Both the position numbers and the translations under genes were made by a program. From NCBI GenBank assembly GCA_020860565.1, contig JAJBUA010000031.1, positions 20,265 to 84,264 on the forward strand: a stretch of DNA of 64,000 nt, written 5' to 3'. This stretch comes from Clostridiales bacterium (GTDB lineage Bacteria; Bacillota; Clostridia; Lachnospirales; Lachnospiraceae). How positions within the stretch are numbered: position 1 is the stretch's first letter; the number at the start of each line of letters is the position of its first letter. The notes under the pieces were generated by a model. The model made no database searches. It was given only the letters and a program-made list of their open reading frames with translations, and was not told the DNA's origin. Below, piece by piece: positions 52,675 to 62,444 of this stretch.

Positions 52675-53772
52675 ATGAAAAGCAGGAAAAAACTGGCGGC
52701 AATCTTTATGGCCGCGTGTTGTCTGACATCCCTGGTTGTTTTTCCGTCCTTTGCGGAGGAAGAGGCGGTCACCATCGAGTATGAGAATCTCCGGGAACTG
52801 TTGCTGGCAGGAAACCAGTCACTCAAGGACAGCACGGATACTTATTATACCAATATTGAAAATTATCAAAACCTGATTGCCGCTATGACCGATGAGCGGG
52901 ACTTTATGAAGCTGAAGGCAAAGCAGTACGAGGACGACGATGAAACATCGTCCCAGTACAGCCAGAACGCTGCTAATCTGACCAGCTCGATCAGCCAGCT
53001 TACCAAACAGCTCGGAAGGGCGACAAGCACATCCGGTTTCCTCTCTACAGATAAGACGATTGATTCGTATGTGATGTCGGCTCAGACCGTGATGAATTCC
53101 TATAATCAGATGCTGCTGAATTATAACGCCGAGGTCAAGACAGCGGCCGCGGCAGAGGCGACTTATCATACCGCCATGCTGCAGTATTCCTCCGGCGCCG
53201 CCACAGAGGCAGACTTAAACAACGCGCTCAATTCCATGATTCAGGAACAAAACCAGCTGGAGTCCTACCGGATCCAGGTGGAATCCTTAAAAAACAGTCT
53301 GCTTACCATGCTGGGGATCGATACCGGTACGGAGGTCGTGATCGGCACAATCCCTGATCCGGATATCGAGGCGATCGAATCCATCGATCTGGCAGCCGAC
53401 CTGGAGAAAGCAGTCGGAAATGACAGTTCCGTGCAGAGTGCACGTCATACCAATGCATACACCGCATCAGACAGAAGTACCAAAGCACATAAAGAGGCAG
53501 TAGCCGAAGGAACCGTCCGTGCCGACCTCACAGATTCTTACGAACAGCTGATGGCAAGCTTAAAAGAGTACGAGGCGGCCTGCGACGCTTACACCGCCGC
53601 CCAGATCACCTACGAGTCCCTGCAGCGCCAGAAATCAGCCGGTATGCTGACCGAGGCCGAGTATCTGACCGGAGAAGCCGAATGGCTGACAGCAGTTGCA
53701 AACAAAGAAACGGCTGCTATGGATCTGAGCCAGGCGTATGACAGTTATCAGTGGGAAGTAAAGGGCGTGTAA
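52675..53772 (+). CDS. TolC-like (OEP family) secreted helical protein 2
   Basis: A paralogue of the preceding gene: signal peptide MKSRKKLAAIFMAACCLTSL ending near PSFAEE, helical body, central PDPDIEAIESIDLAADLEKA matching the first protein, and the same C-terminal YQWEV followed by KGV or NGL. Helix-turn signature blocks are LQYSSGAATEADLNNALNSM and QKSAGMLTEAEYLTGEAEWL, each with the small-residue turn typical of OEP repeats. AAGGAGG precedes ATG 52675. Two tandem copies could give a mixed duct or serve different pumps. The gene is followed by a 493-base gap. Confidence 0.78.
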   Translation: MKSRKKLAAIFMAACCLTSLVVFPSFAEEEAVTIEYENLRELLLAGNQSLKDSTDTYYTNIENYQNLIAAMTDERDFMKLKAKQYEDDDETSSQYSQNAANLTSSISQLTKQLGRATSTSGFLSTDKTIDSYVMSAQTVMNSYNQMLLNYNAEVKTAAAAEATYHTAMLQYSSGAATEADLNNALNSMIQEQNQLESYRIQVESLKNSLLTMLGIDTGTEVVIGTIPDPDIEAIESIDLAADLEKAVGNDSSVQSARHTNAYTASDRSTKAHKEAVAEGTVRADLTDSYEQLMASLKEYEAACDAYTAAQITYESLQRQKSAGMLTEAEYLTGEAEWLTAVANKETAAMDLSQAYDSYQWEVKGV

Positions 53773-53935
53773 GAACGTATGAAGAGTTCTTCCCTCTCAG
53801 GGACTACTGTATTGGCATGATTATATTATAAAAATTTGTTTAGCAGAATCTCATAACTGGGGGTTGACGGTGCAAAAATATGTGTCTTTCATCGAATTTT
53901 CCTAGTAGATATTCCAATAAGCTTATTATATATGC

Positions 53936-54093
53936 CAGGGAAGTAGTCTCTGCAGGGAAATCATATCCGCAGAGGACATTTTTCACGTCGGCACTTAGTG
54001 AGCAGGATGCTTTTCCTGCGAGCTTAGTACCGCTACGTGAAAACTTAAGTGCAAACGGTCCTCGGAGGATATGATTTCCCTGCAGAGACGGAC
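53936..54093 (+). other. Structured intergenic element, copy 2 (candidate RNA or hairpin mobile element)
   Basis: Second copy of the element at 28173, in the 493-base gap 53773-54265. The 144-nt core is 53946-54089. Its 23-bp stem (53946-53968 with 54067-54089) is perfect and differs from copy 1 at seven positions of the 5' arm and six of the 3' arm, all keeping pairing. Inner helices: GAGGAC/GTCCTC (53972-53977, 54058-54063), TTTTCACGT/ACGTGAAAA (53980-53988, 54035-54043), apical GCAGGA/TCCTGC (54002-54007, 54014-54019). Pseudoknot strands are GCACTTAG (53991-53998) and TTAAGTGC (54045-54052). The bases 53773-53935 are AT-rich with no feature except a weak AAGAAC/GTTCTT hairpin; 54094-54163 holds a small CGGC/GCCG hairpin. 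Confidence 0.85.
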
Positions 54094-54163
54094 CTTTCGC
54101 ATAACCTCCCAATTAATTGCTATTTTCCTGCGGCGGTCTGCCGCTTTCCTCCCGATTATAGAC

Positions 54164-54192
54164 TTGTGAAATATCGTCAGTCATGTTATAAT
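54164..54192 (+). promoter_or_regulatory. Promoter of the dehydratase activase pair
   Basis: TTGTGA (54164-54169) and TATAAT (54187-54192) are 17 bases apart; TGT directly before the -10 makes it an extended type, as at the tig promoter. Confidence 0.85.
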
Positions 54193-54197
54193 ATTTA

Positions 54198-54234
54198 TTC
54201 GTTGTAAACGAAATTTCCAAGTAAGCGAAATTTC
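54198..54234 (+). promoter_or_regulatory. Palindromes over the predicted transcription start, possible operator
   Basis: TTCGTT-GTA-AACGAA (54198-54212) is a perfect palindrome at the expected start point. It is followed by two copies of CGAAATTTC (54209-54217 and 54226-54234), each containing the palindrome GAAATTTC, 17 bases apart. This could bind a repressor; no regulator gene is adjacent. Confidence 0.55.
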
Positions 54235-54265
54235 AATTCAGAAAGAATCAGGAGCGCTGCAGATT

Positions 54266-57190
54266 TTGAAGATAGGACTTGATGTAGGATCGACGACAAT
54301 TAAAAGTATTGTTCTGGACGATGCGGGGACGATCGTATATTCCAATTATGAGCGGCATTTCTCTCAGATCACGGAAAAGACAGCGGAGGCGTTGAGCAAG
54401 ATCCGCGTGGCATTTCCGGAAATGAAGGAAGCGGCTCTGATGTTTTCCGGTTCGGCCGGGATGGGGATGGCGGAGAACTGCTCCATCGACTTTATCCAGG
54501 AAGTGTATGCGACCAAGGTTGCAGCGACAGAGATGGCTCCTGATACCGATGTGATTATCGAACTGGGCGGCGAGGATGCTAAGATTATCTTCCTGCAGGG
54601 CGTGATGGAAGCGCGGATGAACGGATCCTGCGCCGGCGGGACGGGTGCGTTTATCGATCAGATGGCAGTGCTTTTAAATGTTACGCCGGACGATATGAAC
54701 GAACTGGCAAAGACAAGCACCAGACGTTATACGATCGCTTCCCGCTGCGGCGTATTCGCAAAGACGGATATCCAGCCGCTGATTAACCAGGGGGCGGAGC
54801 GCAGTGATATCGCGGCCAGTATTTTTTATGCGGTCGTCAATCAGACGATCGGCGGACTCGCGCAGGGGCGGGCGATCCGCGGCAATGTCCTGTATCTGGG
54901 AGGCCCCTTAAGCTTCATGTCTGAACTTCGCAGGAGTTTTGACGAGACATTGTCTCTGCATGGGACATGCCCGGAAAACTCTCTTTATTTCGTTGCGCTC
55001 GGCGCAGCTCTCTGTGCAAAAACAGTGACCGATCTGGATCAGGCGATTCAGGATCTGTCAGATTATCAGTCTCGCAATCAGTTCCATACGCTTCCGGCGT
55101 TGTTTGAAAATCAGGAGGAATACGACCGCTTCTGTGAGCGTCATGCGAAAGCAGACGCTGTCTATGGGGATTTATCCTGCTATCAGGGTAAGGCATATCT
55201 GGGGATCGACGCTGGTTCGACGACGGTAAAAGCAGTAGTGACCGGAGAAAATCACGAGATTCTGGACAGCATTTATCTTTCCAACAGCGGCAACCCGGTA
55301 CCGATTGTCTGCGATTACCTCAAAAGCTTATATAAAAGAAAACCGGATATCCGGATCGCCGGCTCGTGCGTAACCGGATATGGCGAGGATATTATTAAGA
55401 ACGCGTTTTCTGTCGATCATGGTCTGGTAGAGACGATGGCGCATTTAAAAGCTGCCCGTGAGTTCATGCCGGATGTGGAATTTATCATTGACATCGGCGG
55501 TCAGGATATGAAATGTTTTAAGATTCATAATGCCGCGATCGATAATATCTATCTGAATGAGGCGTGTTCATCCGGGTGTGGTTCATTCCTGCAAACCTTT
55601 GCACAGGCGCTGCATTACACGCCGGAGGAATTTTCCAAACTGGGACTGTTTGCGAAAAACGCCGTGGATCTGGGTTCGCGCTGCACGGTATTTATGAATT
55701 CGTCTGTTAAGCAGGCGCAGAAGGACGGCGTAAGTACTGCAGATATCTCCGCGGGACTTTCGATCAGTGTAGTAAAGAACGCGATCCATAAGGTGATCCG
55801 GCCTGCCAGTATGGATGAGCTCGGTAAAAAGATCGTTGTGCAGGGCGGGACATTTTTAAATGATGCGGTTTTACGGGCATTTGAGATGGAACTGGGTCTA
55901 TCGGTGGTCCGTCCGGTGATTGCAGGCCTGATGGGAGCTTACGGCTGCGCGCTCCATGCGCAGGAGAGAAGCAACGGCAAGAGCACGTTGCTGACAGCGG
56001 CAGAGCTGTCGGAGTTTACGCATTCAATTAAAAATACGGTCTGCGGACTTTGCAGCAATCATTGCAAGCTCAGTGTTAATACCTTCTCCGGAGGGCGGCG
56101 GTATATCGCCGGGAACCGCTGTGAGCGCCCGATTACCAAACGCTCAGGCAACTTTGAAAATAATATTTATCGTTATAAACAGGAGCTTTTATCGGAATAT
56201 GGAGAAACGTCAGGAAGGCGCAAAGAGACGATCGGGATTCCGCTCGGTCTTAACATGTACGAGCTGCTTCCATTCTGGCACCGGTTCTTTACGGCGCTGG
56301 GATTTGGCGTAAAGGTTTCTCCATTCTCTAACCGGGAGATCTACCTTTCCGGACAGCAGACGATTCCCAGTGATACCGTATGCTTCCCGGCCAAGATGAT
56401 GCATGGACATGTGATGAATCTGATCCGGCAGCAGGTCGACGCGGTCTTTTATCCCTGTATGAGTTTTAACTTTGATGAGGGACTGGGCGATAATAATTAC
56501 AACTGTCCGGTAGTTGCCTATTATCCGGAAGTCATAGACGCCAACATGGAGATGCCGGAGGGAACGGTGCTGATTCATGATTATGTCGGCCCTCATAAGA
56601 GAAAATTCTTCCCGAAGAAGATGACGGAGCTCCTGAGCCGGTATTTTGAGGGGATCCGGCTGGAGGATGTCAGGAAAGCGAGCGATCTCGCTTATGCCGA
56701 GAGAGAACTTTTCCTGAAAAAGATCCGCATCCGTGCGGAAGAGATCGTTGCCCGCGCGAGAGAGGAGGGACGCCGGATCCTGGTGCTGGCCGGACGTCCG
56801 TATCACGCAGATCCGGAGATCAATCATGGGATTGATCTGCTGATTAACGCCTTTGGAGTCAGTGTGATCTCGGAAGACTCTGTGAGCCATAAGGTCTCCA
56901 GGTTCCCGGTGCGGATATTAAACCAGTGGATGTATCATGCCCGTCTTTACGCGGCGGCGAAATATGTCTGCACCCAGAAGGATATGAATCTGGTGCAGTT
57001 AGTCAGCTTCGGCTGTGGCCTGGATGCGATTACTACGGACGAGGTCCGCAGTATCATCGAGTCAGCCGGTAAGATCTATACACAGATTAAAATTGATGAA
57101 ATTACAAATCTTGGAGCGGTCAAGGTAAGGCTGAGAAGCCTGCTTGCCGCCCTGGAGCAGCAGGAGTGCATGGATTATGGCGAAAATTAA
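54266..57190 (+). CDS. 2-hydroxyacyl-CoA dehydratase activase-like protein, double ASKHA plus DUF2229
   Basis: A 974-residue protein of the BadF/HgdC activase group. Two ASKHA ATPase domains are visible: residues 1-270 (IGLDVGSTTIKSIVLDD, ELGGEDAKIIFLQG, GSCAGGTGAFIDQ) and about 310-570 (LGIDAGSTTVKAVVTG, DIGGQDMKCFKIH, EACSSGCGSFLQ). Each Cys could ligate a shared iron-sulphur cluster. A CGLCSNHCKL/RCERP Cys cluster and a DUF2229-type region with LAGRPYHADPEINHGIDLLI follow. The start is TTG 54266, 11 bases after AGGAG. These proteins are widespread in Clostridia but have no firmly assigned reaction. It overlaps the next gene by 14 bases. Confidence 0.85.
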   Translation: MKIGLDVGSTTIKSIVLDDAGTIVYSNYERHFSQITEKTAEALSKIRVAFPEMKEAALMFSGSAGMGMAENCSIDFIQEVYATKVAATEMAPDTDVIIELGGEDAKIIFLQGVMEARMNGSCAGGTGAFIDQMAVLLNVTPDDMNELAKTSTRRYTIASRCGVFAKTDIQPLINQGAERSDIAASIFYAVVNQTIGGLAQGRAIRGNVLYLGGPLSFMSELRRSFDETLSLHGTCPENSLYFVALGAALCAKTVTDLDQAIQDLSDYQSRNQFHTLPALFENQEEYDRFCERHAKADAVYGDLSCYQGKAYLGIDAGSTTVKAVVTGENHEILDSIYLSNSGNPVPIVCDYLKSLYKRKPDIRIAGSCVTGYGEDIIKNAFSVDHGLVETMAHLKAAREFMPDVEFIIDIGGQDMKCFKIHNAAIDNIYLNEACSSGCGSFLQTFAQALHYTPEEFSKLGLFAKNAVDLGSRCTVFMNSSVKQAQKDGVSTADISAGLSISVVKNAIHKVIRPASMDELGKKIVVQGGTFLNDAVLRAFEMELGLSVVRPVIAGLMGAYGCALHAQERSNGKSTLLTAAELSEFTHSIKNTVCGLCSNHCKLSVNTFSGGRRYIAGNRCERPITKRSGNFENNIYRYKQELLSEYGETSGRRKETIGIPLGLNMYELLPFWHRFFTALGFGVKVSPFSNREIYLSGQQTIPSDTVCFPAKMMHGHVMNLIRQQVDAVFYPCMSFNFDEGLGDNNYNCPVVAYYPEVIDANMEMPEGTVLIHDYVGPHKRKFFPKKMTELLSRYFEGIRLEDVRKASDLAYAERELFLKKIRIRAEEIVARAREEGRRILVLAGRPYHADPEINHGIDLLINAFGVSVISEDSVSHKVSRFPVRILNQWMYHARLYAAAKYVCTQKDMNLVQLVSFGCGLDAITTDEVRSIIESAGKIYTQIKIDEITNLGAVKVRLRSLLAALEQQECMDYGEN

Positions 57191-58460
57191 ACGTGCGAAA
57201 AACGGAAGAATCCTCTTTACGAGAGAAATGAAGCGGGGGTATACGATCCTGGTGCCGGAGATGCTGCCGATCCATTTTGAGATCCTCAAACCGATCTTTA
57301 CCAATGCCGGTTATCAGCTGGAGCTTCTCCATACGCAAAAGCCGGAATTTTCCCAGATCGGGATCCGCTATGTACATAACGACGCCTGTTATCCGCTGAT
57401 TCTGGTTGTCGGACAGTTCATTGACGCACTGCAAAGCGGAAAATATGATCTGGATAAGGTAGCGCTGATGATGGTGCAGTCCGGAGGCGGATGCCGGGAA
57501 TCCAATTACATTCACCTGATCCGCAAGGCGCTTGAACGGGCGGGATATGGGCATATCCCGGTGATTTCCTTCAGCTTGTCCGGCATGGAATTTAACACGG
57601 GCTTTACCATGACAGTTTCGATGATCCGTAAATGCGCGGCGGGCGTGATCTATGGAGACCTGCTGATGCTGCTGAATAATCAGGTCAAGGCATATGAGAT
57701 TCATAAGGGAGACGCTCAGAAGCTGATCGATAAGTGGGTGAAGGCGATCACGGAACAGTTTCAGCATGCGAGAGGCTTCAGCTTCGCCGATATGAAGAAG
57801 AACTTTTTCAAAATCGTATCCTCTTACGCTGAGGTCCCGATACAGAAGATCCCCAAGGTTAAAGTTGGCATCGTAGGGGAGATTTATGTCAAATATGCGA
57901 ATTTTGCTAACAATAATCTGGAAAAATTCCTCGAAGAGCAGAACTGCGAGGTGATGGTGCCGGGACTTCTGGGATTTTTGATGTTTAAGATCGATGCGCG
58001 GATTCAGGATATCCATCTGTATGGCGGCAGCAGGCTCAAGCTCGCGGTTGCGACCTGGCTGTTAAATTATTTTAAAAAAGTGGAAAAGGCGTTTATGGAG
58101 TGTGTGGACGCATTTCCGATGTTTACGCAGCTCGCCAGTTATGAGGATACCAAGCCTCTGGTCGACGGTCTGATCGGAGTGGGCAACCGCATGGGCGAGG
58201 GATGGTTCCTGCCGGGAGAGATGATTGAACTGATCCGCCACGGATATGATAATATTGTCTGTACGCAGCCATTTGGATGCCTGCCAACGCATGTCTGCGG
58301 GAAGGGTATGATTCACAAAATCAAACAGATGTATCCGATGGCAAATATTGTGCCGATTGATTATGATCCGGGCGCGACAAAGGTCAATCAGGAAAACCGG
58401 ATCAAGCTGATGCTTTCGGTCGCAGGAGAGAAAACCTCATGCGAGCCGGAACCGTGCTGA
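57177..58460 (+). CDS. 2-hydroxyacyl-CoA dehydratase-like protein
   Basis: The 427-residue protein starts MAKIKRAKNGRILFTREM and has Cys-containing blocks RYVHNDACYPLILVVGQF, VQSGGGCRESNY, QPFGCLPTHVCGKG and a final CEPEPC. These fit the HgdB/DUF2229-associated dehydratase family, which binds iron-sulphur clusters and works with an ATP-dependent activase. With the preceding gene it resembles the two parts of a single larger clostridial protein. ATG 57177 overlaps the activase stop by 14 bases in another frame; CAGGAG is the ribosome site. No CoA transferase or acyl-CoA dehydrogenase genes are adjacent, so a fermentation role is unproven. Confidence 0.82.
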   Translation: MAKIKRAKNGRILFTREMKRGYTILVPEMLPIHFEILKPIFTNAGYQLELLHTQKPEFSQIGIRYVHNDACYPLILVVGQFIDALQSGKYDLDKVALMMVQSGGGCRESNYIHLIRKALERAGYGHIPVISFSLSGMEFNTGFTMTVSMIRKCAAGVIYGDLLMLLNNQVKAYEIHKGDAQKLIDKWVKAITEQFQHARGFSFADMKKNFFKIVSSYAEVPIQKIPKVKVGIVGEIYVKYANFANNNLEKFLEEQNCEVMVPGLLGFLMFKIDARIQDIHLYGGSRLKLAVATWLLNYFKKVEKAFMECVDAFPMFTQLASYEDTKPLVDGLIGVGNRMGEGWFLPGEMIELIRHGYDNIVCTQPFGCLPTHVCGKGMIHKIKQMYPMANIVPIDYDPGATKVNQENRIKLMLSVAGEKTSCEPEPC

Positions 58461-58530
58461 AAAGATAGGCGCCAGGGATAGGAAAGGGATTTCAGCCCGG
58501 TTTGCGCCAGAGAAAGGGATGGTAATAACG

Positions 58531-59823
58531 ATGAGCAGACAGCTGCTGCATACTCCGGAGGGCGTCCGCGATACGTACGGTGAGGAATGCGCCAGAAAGC
58601 TGGCCGTTCAGGAAAGAATCCGGCAGGTTTTCCGCCTGTACGGTTATCAGGATATCGAGACGCCGACGTTTGAGTTCTTTGATATTTTTAAAAAAGAGCG
58701 CGGGAGTGTCGGAACCCGTGAAATGTATAAATTATTTGACCGGGAAAATAACACACTGGTGCTGCGTCCGGATATGACGCCGTCGATTGCCCGCTGTGTT
58801 GCGAAATATTATATGGATGAGCCGGGACCGCTGCGTCTGTGTTATCTTGGTTCGACCTTTATCAACCGCGCCAGTTATCAGGGACGGCTCAATGAGACGG
58901 CTCAGACAGGGGTTGAATTGATCGGGGACGATTCGATCGACGCGGACGCGGAGATGATCGCGATCGTGATCGACGCGCTCAAATCCAGCGGACTGCGGGA
59001 ATTTCAGGTGGAACTGGGACAGGTTGAATTTTATCGCGGGCTGGTAGAAGAAGCCGCTTTTGATGAGGAAACCGGTGAGGAACTGCGGGAACTGATCGAG
59101 AGGAAAAATTTCTTCGGCGTGGAAGAACTGCTGAGCCGGCATTCCATACCGCTTCACCTGAGACAGCTTTTTCTGAAGCTGCCGGAGCTCTTCGGGGATA
59201 TTACACAGATCCGTCTGGCAAAATCAATGACCTCTAACCGACGGGCGCTGCAGGCGATTGAGCGGCTGGAAAAGGTACAGGAGATTCTGGACGCTTACGG
59301 GCTGGGGGATTATGTCTCCTATGATCTGGGGATGCTGAGCAAATACAGTTATTATACCGGTATTATTTTGAAAGCCTATACCTATGGCACCGGGGAATAT
59401 CTGGTAACGGGCGGCCGTTACGATACCCTGCTGACACAGTTTGGCAAGGAGGCACCGGCGATCGGCTTTGCGATCGTGATTGATCAGCTGATGCTCGCAC
59501 TTTCGAGACAGAAAATCGAACTGCCGCTGAAACGTGTGGAGACGATGCTCCTGTATCCGAGTGAGCAGCGGACGCAGGGCATTGCGCTGGCGAAGGCACT
59601 TCGGGAGATGAATCTGCCGATCGAGCTCATCTGTATGGCAGAGGGAACAACATACCGGGATTACATCGCTTACGCCAGACGCCAGAAGGCGCGGACCATG
59701 ATCACGTTTGCTGATGAGGGGGATACCATCCGGATTCTGGATCCGATGACGGATCATATGGCTGTGATGTCCGGAGATGAATATATCAGAAATATCAGGG
59801 AAAAGAGGGAGTATGGCTCATGA
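58531..59823 (+). CDS. hisZ: ATP phosphoribosyltransferase regulatory subunit
   Basis: HisZ is a catalytically inactive relative of histidyl-tRNA synthetase that activates short-form HisG and mediates histidine feedback. The 430 residues show [13 protein letters not shown], the class II fold blocks [20 protein letters not shown] and [24 protein letters not shown] and [18 protein letters not shown] 58531 is preferred since ATG 58519 touches the AAAGGG Shine-Dalgarno. It is the first gene of the his cluster and lies 70 bases after the dehydratase gene; no promoter is evident in the gap. Its end overlaps hisG. Confidence 0.93.
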   Translation: MSRQLLHTPEGVRDTYGEECARKLAVQERIRQVFRLYGYQDIETPTFEFFDIFKKERGSVGTREMYKLFDRENNTLVLRPDMTPSIARCVAKYYMDEPGPLRLCYLGSTFINRASYQGRLNETAQTGVELIGDDSIDADAEMIAIVIDALKSSGLREFQVELGQVEFYRGLVEEAAFDEETGEELRELIERKNFFGVEELLSRHSIPLHLRQLFLKLPELFGDITQIRLAKSMTSNRRALQAIERLEKVQEILDAYGLGDYVSYDLGMLSKYSYYTGIILKAYTYGTGEYLVTGGRYDTLLTQFGKEAPAIGFAIVIDQLMLALSRQKIELPLKRVETMLLYPSEQRTQGIALAKALREMNLPIELICMAEGTTYRDYIAYARRQKARTMITFADEGDTIRILDPMTDHMAVMSGDEYIRNIREKREYGS

Positions 59824-60479
59824 GATATCTGACATTTGCGCTGGCAAAAGGCCGACTCGCTTATAAAACGCTGGAAATGTTTGAGCGGATCGGAATTACC
59901 TGTGAAGAGATGAAGGATAAGGATTCGCGGAAGCTGATTTTTGTGAATGAAGAGCTGGGATATCGTTTCTTTCTGGCAAAGGCGAACGACGTTCCCACTT
60001 ATGTAGAGTACGGTGCGGCGGATATCGGTATCGCCGGGAAAGATACGCTTCTCGAAGAGGGGCGTAATCTTTATGAAGTTCTGGATCTGGGGATCGGGCG
60101 CTGTCGGATGTGCGTCTGCGGACCCGCTTCCGCCAGAGAATATCTGCAGCATCATGAAATGATCCGCGTAGCGACCAAGTATCCACGGATCGCCAAAGAT
60201 TACTTTTTTAATAAAAAACATCAGACCGTAGAGATTATCAAGCTGAACGGCTCGATCGAACTGGCTCCGATTGTGGGGCTTTCCGAAGTGATCGTAGACA
60301 TCGTAGAGACCGGTTCGACGCTGCGGGAAAACGGGTTGACTGTTCTTGAAGAGGTATGTCCTCTGTCGGCGCGGATGGTTGTCAATCAGGTAAGCCTGAA
60401 ACGGGAAAACGAAAGGATCTCACGTATGATCCGGCAACTGAAAACACTGATTCAGCAGCAACAGGAGGTAAATCAATGA
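59820..60479 (+). CDS. hisG: ATP phosphoribosyltransferase, short form
   Basis: HisG starts histidine synthesis by joining ATP and PRPP. The 219-residue length and absence of the C-terminal regulatory domain identify the short form, which needs HisZ, encoded just upstream. Conserved blocks: [64 protein letters not shown] overlaps join it to hisZ before and hisD after. Confidence 0.96.
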   Translation: MRYLTFALAKGRLAYKTLEMFERIGITCEEMKDKDSRKLIFVNEELGYRFFLAKANDVPTYVEYGAADIGIAGKDTLLEEGRNLYEVLDLGIGRCRMCVCGPASAREYLQHHEMIRVATKYPRIAKDYFFNKKHQTVEIIKLNGSIELAPIVGLSEVIVDIVETGSTLRENGLTVLEEVCPLSARMVVNQVSLKRENERISRMIRQLKTLIQQQQEVNQ

Positions 60480-61786
60480 GAATCGTCAGACTCAATGAAC
60501 AGAGCAGGACGGATCTTCTGTCCAGTCTGTTAAAACGGGATCCCAATCACTATACCGAATACGAGGCCACGGTGCAGGAGATCATTGATGATGTCCGTAC
60601 AAACCGTGACAAGGCGGTTTTTTCTTATACAAGGAAGTTTGATCATGCTGAGATCAGTGCGGAAAATATCCGCGTGACAGAGGCGGAGATTGAGGAGGCG
60701 CTGTCGGTGACCGATCCGGCTCTTCTGGAGGTGATTCGCAAGTCTCTGGCTAATATTCGTTCTTACCATGAGAAGCAGAAACGGAACAGTTGGTTTGACA
60801 GCAGGCCGGACGGGACGATCCTTGGTCAGAAAATCACGCCGCTCGCCAGTGTCGGCGTCTACGTGCCGGGCGGCAAAGCGGCCTATCCGTCGACCGTGCT
60901 GATGAATATCATACCGGCGGAGGTGGCCGGAGTACCGCGGATCGTGATGGTGACGCCGCCGGGAAAGGACGGCAGGGTCAATCCGGTGACGCTGGCAGCT
61001 GCGCATCTGGCAGGAGCGACCGAGGTTTATAAAGTGGGCGGCGCGCAGGCGATCGCGGCGCTGGCCTTTGGTACCGAGTCAATCCCGCGTGTGGATAAGA
61101 TCGTAGGACCCGGCAATATCTTTGTTGCGATGGCGAAAAAGGCCGTCTACGGACATGTGAGCATCGACAGTGTTGCGGGACCCAGTGAGATCCTGGTACT
61201 GGCGGATGATTCAGCCAATCCCCGTTATGTAGCCGCAGATTTACTCTCACAGGCAGAGCATGACGAACTCGCTTCCGCGATTCTGGTGATAACCAGCATG
61301 GAACTGGCAGAGGCGGTATCCGCAGAGGCGGATCGTTTCATCGAACAGCTCTCACGCAAAGACATTTTGAAAAAATCACTGGAAAATTACGGATATATTC
61401 TGGTGGCGGATACGATGGAGGACGCCATTGCCGCGGCCAATGAAATCGCGTCGGAACATCTGGAAATTGTGACGCGCAATCCGTTTGAGGTGATGACAAA
61501 GATTCAGAATGCCGGAGCAATCTTTATGGGCGAGTACAGCTCCGAGCCGCTGGGCGATTATTATGCGGGTCCGAATCACGTGCTCCCGACCAACGGTACG
61601 GCGAGATTTTTCTCACCGCTGGGTGTGGACGACTATATTAAGAAGTCGAGTATCATCTATTATTCGAGAGACGCACTTCTGGCGGCGCATAAAGATATTG
61701 AGGCATTTGCAAAAGCAGAGGGACTGACAGCCCATGCGAATTCCATACGGGTAAGATTTGAAGAAGAATCAGAGGTATCCGGTTAA
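60476..61786 (+). CDS. hisD: Histidinol dehydrogenase
   Basis: HisD performs the last two oxidations to histidine with zinc and NAD. At 436 residues it is full length. Motifs: [76 protein letters not shown] and [27 protein letters not shown] precedes ATG 60476, which overlaps the hisG stop; the frame upstream of it is a shadow of hisG. Confidence 0.97.
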   Translation: MRIVRLNEQSRTDLLSSLLKRDPNHYTEYEATVQEIIDDVRTNRDKAVFSYTRKFDHAEISAENIRVTEAEIEEALSVTDPALLEVIRKSLANIRSYHEKQKRNSWFDSRPDGTILGQKITPLASVGVYVPGGKAAYPSTVLMNIIPAEVAGVPRIVMVTPPGKDGRVNPVTLAAAHLAGATEVYKVGGAQAIAALAFGTESIPRVDKIVGPGNIFVAMAKKAVYGHVSIDSVAGPSEILVLADDSANPRYVAADLLSQAEHDELASAILVITSMELAEAVSAEADRFIEQLSRKDILKKSLENYGYILVADTMEDAIAAANEIASEHLEIVTRNPFEVMTKIQNAGAIFMGEYSSEPLGDYYAGPNHVLPTNGTARFFSPLGVDDYIKKSSIIYYSRDALLAAHKDIEAFAKAEGLTAHANSIRVRFEEESEVSG

Positions 61787-61841
61787 AAATGTTAGAAGCC
61801 GGAGAGATTAACAGGGGCAGATTGGCCAGGAGGTATTTACG

Positions 61842-62429
61842 ATGGCGAGAACCGCAACAATCGAACGGAATACAAAGGAGACAAAGATCCGGCTCACGCT
61901 GAATCTGGATGGGACAGGAAAGTCTGATATCCATACCGGGATCGGCTTTTTCGATCATATGCTGGACGGATTTGCCCGCCATGGTTTCTTTGATCTGAGC
62001 GTACAGGCAGATGGCGATCTGGAGGTGGATACTCATCACACGATTGAGGATACCGGTATCGTACTGGGGACTGCGATCCGTGAGGCAGTGGGAGATAAGA
62101 AAGGCATCACCCGTTATGGGTCAAAGATCCTGCCGATGGATGAGGCACTTCTTCTTTGTGCGATTGACCTGTGCGGACGCCCCTATCTGGTCTGCGATCT
62201 CAAGCTGGACCGGGAGAAGGTCGGCGATCTGGAGACGGAGATGGTGCGCGAATTTTTCTATGCGGTGTCCTATGCCGCGCAGATGAATCTTCACATCCGC
62301 CAGCTGGATGGCAGCAATAATCACCATATCATCGAGGGGGCGTTTAAGGCCTTTGCCAAGGCACTCGATCAGGCAGTCAGTTACGATGAACGGATCACGG
62401 GGGTATTGTCGACGAAGGGCAGCTTATAA
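61842..62429 (+). CDS. hisB: Imidazoleglycerol-phosphate dehydratase
   Basis: The monofunctional IGPD enzyme, 195 residues, with the manganese-binding repeats GIGFFDHMLDGFARHG and VDTHHTIEDTGI in the first half and FFYAVSYAAQMNLHI and NNHHIIEGAFKAFAKAL in the second. It lacks a histidinol-phosphatase fusion. CAGGAGG lies before ATG 61842. It follows hisD and precedes the hisA-hisI fusion. Confidence 0.97.
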   Translation: MARTATIERNTKETKIRLTLNLDGTGKSDIHTGIGFFDHMLDGFARHGFFDLSVQADGDLEVDTHHTIEDTGIVLGTAIREAVGDKKGITRYGSKILPMDEALLLCAIDLCGRPYLVCDLKLDREKVGDLETEMVREFFYAVSYAAQMNLHIRQLDGSNNHHIIEGAFKAFAKALDQAVSYDERITGVLSTKGSL

Positions 62430-62444
62430 AGGGGGACGAGAACG

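Noticed and set aside
54130-54150. CGGC/GCCG hairpin as terminator of the TolC-like operon
   Set aside because: The stem is short and followed by TTTCCTCC instead of a run of Ts; it is more than 350 bases after the last gene.
58461-58530. T-box or attenuator before the his genes
   Set aside because: The 70-base gap is too short for a T-box and shows only a weak GGCGC/GCGCC pairing without a T-run.
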